Assembly: GCA_027010005.1 (NCBI GenBank) | Contig: JALVCM010000279.1 | Coordinates: 1-10,062 of the forward strand | Length of the DNA: 10,062 nt | Source: Thiohalobacter sp. | GTDB lineage: Bacteria > Pseudomonadota > Gammaproteobacteria > DSM-19610 | Direction: 5' to 3' | Part shown: in pieces, positions 6,265 to 10,062 of the stretch | Position numbering within the stretch: position 1 is the stretch's first letter | How the letters are laid out: each line of letters opens with the position of its first letter | Notes under the pieces: generated by a model | The model's database searches: none | The model's input: the letters and a program-made list of their open reading frames with translations, nothing else | Told to the model about the DNA's origin: nothing | Program-made: the position numbers and the translations under genes

Positions 6265-9200
6265 ATGGTCAGGCAGGATGTTCCAATCGAAACCCGCAGG
6301 AAAATATTCCCTGCATCTCCTTTTCGGGGTTCCTGTCGCCTGCAACTCTGGCTGGCCATTTTGCCTGGCATCATCGTATTTACCTGCACGTTATACTTTC
6401 TTCACGTTCCTCAGCGGCTCCAGCACGGCAAGGACGCCAGGACAACCATTGCCCTGCTTGATGCCATGCGCCACCCGATGCTCGAAATCAAGAAGGTCGA
6501 GACACAATTTATTGCGACAGGTAATTCAGAAACTGCCTATCGTTCCCTGGACAACTTAACTGAACAGGCAGAACAGCTGCTTGACCGCTATCGACATGCA
6601 GCTGCCTACAATACAGGGCTGACTGAATCTGTCGAACAGTTTATAACAACCTATCACGAGTGGGTCGCGGCCGAACACCACCTCATAACGCATGTCATAC
6701 CTGCCGAAGAAAAGCCGTCTGGCTCTCACCTCGCCGGGCACCTGAGTCGGGTCAATGCACTTTTCCTGTCTGCCATGACAGAACTTTCCGGGGCTGAACC
6801 CCTGATTCACCAGGATCTTCACAAAGGACAACAGGCCCTGTCTGTCCTGCAATGGTCAGGGGCTTTGCTGGGCATCTACCTGTTTGTCCTGATCCTGTTA
6901 CATCAGCGTGCCGCGAGCCGGCTGATCGCCGCAAAACAGCAGGACCTGGATACAACATTGCAGAGTATCGGGGACGCCGTCATCACAACTGACCCGCAAG
7001 GCAGGATCAAACGCCTGAACCCGGTCGCAGTACATCTGACAGGCTGGGATGCTGATGAAGCCCGGGGACACCCCCTGGCCGAGGTATTCAGAATTGTGAA
7101 TGCCGAAACAGGGAAAACAGTCGAGAATCCCGCTGACAAGGTGCTGCGTGAAGGGAAAACGGTAGGCCTCGCCAATCATACCGTGCTGATTGCGCGCAAC
7201 GGGGCACACTTCCAGGTTGCTGACAGTGCAGCACCGATCCGCGACAGCTCTGGGGGGATAACCGGTGTGGTCCTGGTGTTCAGGGATGTTACTGAAGACT
7301 ACAAACTTCAGCAGAGCGTAAGGGATCACTCACAACGCCTGCAACGTATCATTGAATCGGCACTGGATGCGGTCATTGTTGCTGATGAACAAGGCACGAT
7401 CCTGGAGTGGAACCCCCGGGCTGAAAGTATATTCGGCTGGTCACGCGATGACATCGTCGGCCAGTGTCTCAATGAAACAATCATTCCTGTGTCACTGCGT
7501 GAGGCACATCTGCAGGGTATACAAAGACTGACCGAAACAGGAACAGCACACGTACTTGGAAATCGCATGGAAACCCGTGGGCTGCGCAGGGACGGATCGG
7601 AATTCCCGATTGAACTGACCATTACCCGGCTACACCAGAGCAGGGGCTGGCTGTTCAGCGCCTTTATACGTGACCTGAGCACGCAAAGAACTGCAGAAGA
7701 AGAGCTCCGGCTTGCTGCAACAACATTTAAAAGCCATGCAGGCATCCTGATCACTGATAGCAATGGAACCATCCTGCGTGCCAATCCGGCATTTGAGGCA
7801 ATGAGCGGTTACAGCGCCGACGAAATTATCGGAGAAAATCCCCGTATCCTGCAGTCCGGGCGCCAGGATGAGGCGTTTTACCAGAAAATGTGGTCTACCA
7901 TCGCCAGCGAAGGTCAGTGGCAGGGAGAATTATGGAACCGGCGCAAGGATGGAAGCCTGTATGCCGAATGGCTGACTATTACCGCGGTAAAAAACCTGAA
8001 CGGTGACATCACGCATTATGTAGCAACCAGCCAGGACATCACCGAGCGCAAGAACGCAGAAGCGCGTTTCGAGCACCTGGCCTATCACGATGACCTGACC
8101 GACCTTGCCAACCGGCGCCTTCTGCGCGACCGGACAGAACACGAAATTGCCGTGGCCAAACGTCGCGGTATCCTCGGCGCACTCCTGTACCTGGACCTCG
8201 ATCGTTTCAAAAATCTCAATGATGCCCTGGGGCACCCGGTGGGTGATGAATTGCTGCGCCAGGTCGGTGAACGACTGAAAACCCTGGTACGTGCGGAAGA
8301 CACCGTCGCGCGTGTTGGTGGTGATGAATTCGTGGTCCTGCTGCCCATGTTAAGCCCGGATGCATCAAAAGCCAGTTTCGAGGCCCAGGCGGTCACAGAA
8401 AAAATCCGTGCGTGCCTGTCGGAACCCTACACACTGAATGAACACCTTTACCATATTACGCCCAGCATTGGCATTGTGCTGTTCCCGGAAGGCGAAGGTA
8501 ATGCTGATGACCTTCTTAAACACGCTGACAGCGCCCTTTACCGCGCCAAGGAAGACGGTCGCAATACAGCCCGTTTTTACCAGCCGGACATGCAGGCAGT
8601 TGCCGAAACACGACTCGCACTGGAAAAGGATTTGCGCCATGCACTGAAACACGATGAACTGTCGCTCCACTACCAGCCCCAGGTAAATGGATCCGGTGAG
8701 CTGATTGGCGCCGAGGCCCTGATCCGCTGGCAACATCCCGAACAGGGCATGATACCACCCGACCGGTTTATTCCGGTCGCAGAAGATACCGGCCTGATCG
8801 TTGAAATCGGCACCTGGGTACTGCGCACTGCAGCACAACAGATACACACCTGGCAACAGAACAGACTTTATCCGGCCACACACCGTCTTGCAGTAAATGT
8901 CAGTCCAAGGCAATTCCGCCAGACCAATTTTGTCGACCTGGTTACCGAAATATTCAATGAAGAAGGTGTCTCGCTGAAACACCTGGAACTGGAAATCACC
9001 GAGACACTGGTCATGGAGAATGTCAAGGACGCCATCGAGAAAATGTCCACCCTGAGAGACAAGGGTGTGCTGTTCTCCATTGACGACTTCGGTACCGGTT
9101 ATTCTTCACTGAGTTATCTCAAACGCCTGCCGGTGGATCAGCTGAAGATCGATCGTTCCTTTGTGCGCGATATCGTTACCGACCCCGATGATGCCGCCAT

Positions 9201-9399
9201 TATCGAAACCATCATTGCCATGACAAGTCACCTTGGACTGGGCGTCATTGCTGAAGGCGTGGAGACACACGAACAACTGGATTTTCTCAGGGAAAGAGGA
9301 TGCACCGCTTTCCAGGGCTACCACTTCAGCCAGCCGGTACCCGCAGAAGAATTTACCGGTTTTTTTAATTCTCCCGTGTTCCCCGCCAGACCGGAATAG
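6265..9399 (+). CDS. Membrane-bound diguanylate cyclase / phosphodiesterase, PAS-PAS-PAS-GGDEF-EAL
   Basis: Inner-membrane signalling protein of 1044 residues predicted to make and/or break cyclic di-GMP. Membrane segments lie at about 28-47 and 197-213. The roughly 150 residues between them are mostly helical and would face the periplasm; I do not recognise the sensor family with certainty (CHASE3/four-helix-like is a guess). Three PAS domains follow (about 228-349, 359-482, 483-600). The GGDEF domain (605-775) has an intact GGDEF motif (685-689) and the inhibitory-site motif RAED (676-679), five residues before it. The EAL domain (785-1035) keeps E817 in EALIRW, N878, E910, D940 and D941 in DDFGTGYSSLSYL, K961 in LKID and E997 in AEGVE. 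By motif both activities look possible; which dominates cannot be read. The start is the first ATG after an in-frame stop (6238-6240), without a ribosome site, so it is less certain than the domains. Confidence 0.93.
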   Translation: MVRQDVPIETRRKIFPASPFRGSCRLQLWLAILPGIIVFTCTLYFLHVPQRLQHGKDARTTIALLDAMRHPMLEIKKVETQFIATGNSETAYRSLDNLTEQAEQLLDRYRHAAAYNTGLTESVEQFITTYHEWVAAEHHLITHVIPAEEKPSGSHLAGHLSRVNALFLSAMTELSGAEPLIHQDLHKGQQALSVLQWSGALLGIYLFVLILLHQRAASRLIAAKQQDLDTTLQSIGDAVITTDPQGRIKRLNPVAVHLTGWDADEARGHPLAEVFRIVNAETGKTVENPADKVLREGKTVGLANHTVLIARNGAHFQVADSAAPIRDSSGGITGVVLVFRDVTEDYKLQQSVRDHSQRLQRIIESALDAVIVADEQGTILEWNPRAESIFGWSRDDIVGQCLNETIIPVSLREAHLQGIQRLTETGTAHVLGNRMETRGLRRDGSEFPIELTITRLHQSRGWLFSAFIRDLSTQRTAEEELRLAATTFKSHAGILITDSNGTILRANPAFEAMSGYSADEIIGENPRILQSGRQDEAFYQKMWSTIASEGQWQGELWNRRKDGSLYAEWLTITAVKNLNGDITHYVATSQDITERKNAEARFEHLAYHDDLTDLANRRLLRDRTEHEIAVAKRRGILGALLYLDLDRFKNLNDALGHPVGDELLRQVGERLKTLVRAEDTVARVGGDEFVVLLPMLSPDASKASFEAQAVTEKIRACLSEPYTLNEHLYHITPSIGIVLFPEGEGNADDLLKHADSALYRAKEDGRNTARFYQPDMQAVAETRLALEKDLRHALKHDELSLHYQPQVNGSGELIGAEALIRWQHPEQGMIPPDRFIPVAEDTGLIVEIGTWVLRTAAQQIHTWQQNRLYPATHRLAVNVSPRQFRQTNFVDLVTEIFNEEGVSLKHLELEITETLVMENVKDAIEKMSTLRDKGVLFSIDDFGTGYSSLSYLKRLPVDQLKIDRSFVRDIVTDPDDAAIIETIIAMTSHLGLGVIAEGVETHEQLDFLRERGCTAFQGYHFSQPVPAEEFTGFFNSPVFPARPE

Positions 9400-9480
9400 A
9401 TACACTGCCGCCCTGGCCTGAAGCAGTTTTAGTCTCCTGCTCCGGGGTACTGCTAAACCACTCTGGACCGCAGGGGTCGA

Positions 9481-9510
9481 TTCAACCGGCTTCATGACTA
9501 CCGATATACT
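9481..9510 (+). promoter_or_regulatory. Possible promoter of the sialidase-like gene
   Basis: TATACT (9505-9510) matches a sigma-70 -10 at 5/6, with TTCAAC (9481-9486, 3/6) 18 bases upstream as a weak -35. Transcription would start near 9517, about 23 bases before the proposed ATG at 9540. An inverted repeat AACCGG (9484-9489) / CCGGTT (9515-9520) brackets the -10 and could be an operator, but six bases is short enough to be chance. The rest of the 140-bp gap after the GGDEF-EAL gene shows no convincing terminator. Confidence 0.3.
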
Positions 9511-9539
9511 GCTACCGGTTTCTTCCTGCCCTGTATTTT

Positions 9540-10062
9540 ATGCTTGCCAATCGTCTGGTTTTTCGAAGAATGTTCAGCTGGCTTGCGGAAACCCGGATTC
9601 GTCTGTCTGGTGGTCCAGAGCGGAATCCACACCCTGCCATTGTCTCGGACAGTTTTATCTTCAGCAGGAAACTGCATGCCATGAGCCATGCATCGACCAT
9701 CGCCGTATCGGGAGGCAAGCTGGTGGCTGCGTGGTTTGGGGGATCCCTGGAATCCCGCCCCGACGTAGGCATTATGCTTTCCATCAACAACGGGAAGGTG
9801 TGGTCGACACCCGCCGAGATTGCCAACGGAATCCAGCAAAACGGAACCCGCTATGCGTGCTGGAACCCGGTCCTGTTTCAACCTGACTCCGGTCCTCTGC
9901 GACTATTCTACAAAGTTGGCAGAAATCCACGAAACTGGTGGGGCATGTGTATGGACTCTGTCGATCACGGCCTGACCTGGAGTGCACCTGTACGTCTCAG
10001 CGAAGGCATATTCGGCCCAGTCAAGAATAAACCCGTCCAGCTGGCGAATGGTGAATGCCTTA
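9540..10062 (+). CDS. Sialidase-like BNR/Asp-box protein, 5' part (continues past the window end)
   Basis: I read an open frame of 174 codons from ATG 9540 to the window edge, with an in-frame stop upstream at 9495-9497. The product resembles the bacterial exo-alpha-sialidase / BNR_2 family. Key blocks are SHASTIAVSGGKLVAAWFGG (49-68), SRPDVGI (72-78), WNPVLFQ (108-114), LFYKVG (122-127), NWWGM (132-136) and GPVKNKPVQL (159-168). A perfect Asp-box, SVDHGLTW (140-147), and a degenerate one, SINNGKVW (81-88), mark beta-propeller blades. No signal peptide is seen with this start; residues 1-15 are basic and hydrophobic but short. No good ribosome site precedes ATG 9540, and ATG 9570 is an alternative start. 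Members of this family act, or are presumed to act, on glycosides, and many lack a proven substrate, so sialic acid hydrolysis is not assured. Catalytic residues beyond the edge cannot be judged. Confidence 0.85.
   Translation, partial: MLANRLVFRRMFSWLAETRIRLSGGPERNPHPAIVSDSFIFSRKLHAMSHASTIAVSGGKLVAAWFGGSLESRPDVGIMLSINNGKVWSTPAEIANGIQQNGTRYACWNPVLFQPDSGPLRLFYKVGRNPRNWWGMCMDSVDHGLTWSAPVRLSEGIFGPVKNKPVQLANGECL

Noticed and set aside
8365..8982. Long minus-strand frame opposite the GGDEF-EAL gene
   Set aside because: It lies wholly inside conserved GGDEF and EAL coding sequence on the plus strand and carries no domain of its own.
9422..9454. AGCAGT / ACTGCT inverted repeat after the GGDEF-EAL gene as a terminator
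   Set aside because: The arms are six bases with a 21-base loop and no T-run follows, so it does not look like an intrinsic terminator.
9498..9881. Minus-strand frames opposite the sialidase-like gene
   Set aside because: They show no recognisable motif, and the conserved protein on the plus strand explains the open reading.
9494..9886. A 130-codon plus-strand frame in the last part of the window
   Set aside because: It overlaps the sialidase-like frame, has no family motifs and is rich in Arg, Cys and Pro as out-of-frame translations are. The frame starting at 9540 has conserved blocks and Asp-boxes.
1..10062. Mobile elements, CRISPR arrays, tRNA/rRNA genes, defence systems or long repeats
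   Set aside because: I saw no tandem or spaced repeats, no transposase or integrase motifs and no RNA gene. The window is filled by intact, identifiable genes with short gaps.

Overview
The window looks like a chromosomal segment from a gammaproteobacterium of moderate GC content. The clues are the PhoB/PhoR pair of proteobacterial type, the E. coli-like Pho box, the long PAS-GGDEF-EAL protein and the AAGGAG-type ribosome sites. I cannot name the species from sequence alone. It carries no tRNA, rRNA, insertion sequence, CRISPR array or phage gene, and reads as stable core or near-core DNA with dense, intact genes.

Left part, minus strand (1-3189): a phosphate-starvation block. Read in the direction of transcription it is phoB (response regulator), phoR (sensor kinase, overlapping phoB by 4 bases) and then pstS (periplasmic phosphate-binding protein), which ends at a strong intrinsic terminator. 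A well-formed Pho box sits on the phoR stop codon with a -10 element at the right distance, so pstS is probably switched on by the PhoB encoded just upstream. A weaker set of 11-bp-phased half-sites lies before phoB, at the end of egtD. No pstC, pstA, pstB or phoU is present here.

Middle (3173-6191): a divergent ergothioneine locus. egtD (histidine trimethylation) is on the minus strand, only 48 bp ahead of phoB. egtC and egtB are on the plus strand, 2 bp apart. Together they encode trimethylation of histidine, oxygen-dependent sulfoxide C-S bond formation with a thiol donor, and removal of a gamma-glutamyl group. egtA and egtE are absent; a general glutamate-cysteine ligase and a PLP-dependent C-S lyase elsewhere could fill those steps.

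Right part, plus strand (6265-10062): one large inner-membrane cyclic-di-GMP protein (two membrane segments, three PAS domains, GGDEF with an inhibitory site, EAL) with both catalytic motifs apparently intact. It is followed by the 5' part of a sialidase-like (BNR/Asp-box) protein that runs off the window end.

I did not find an undescribed system. The points most worth checking are the Pho boxes placed inside the 3' ends of upstream genes, the close junction between the ergothioneine and phosphate genes, the pairing of EgtC with an EgtB whose C-terminal motif does not look mycobacterial, the unclassified sensor region of the cyclic-di-GMP protein, and the sialidase-like gene.
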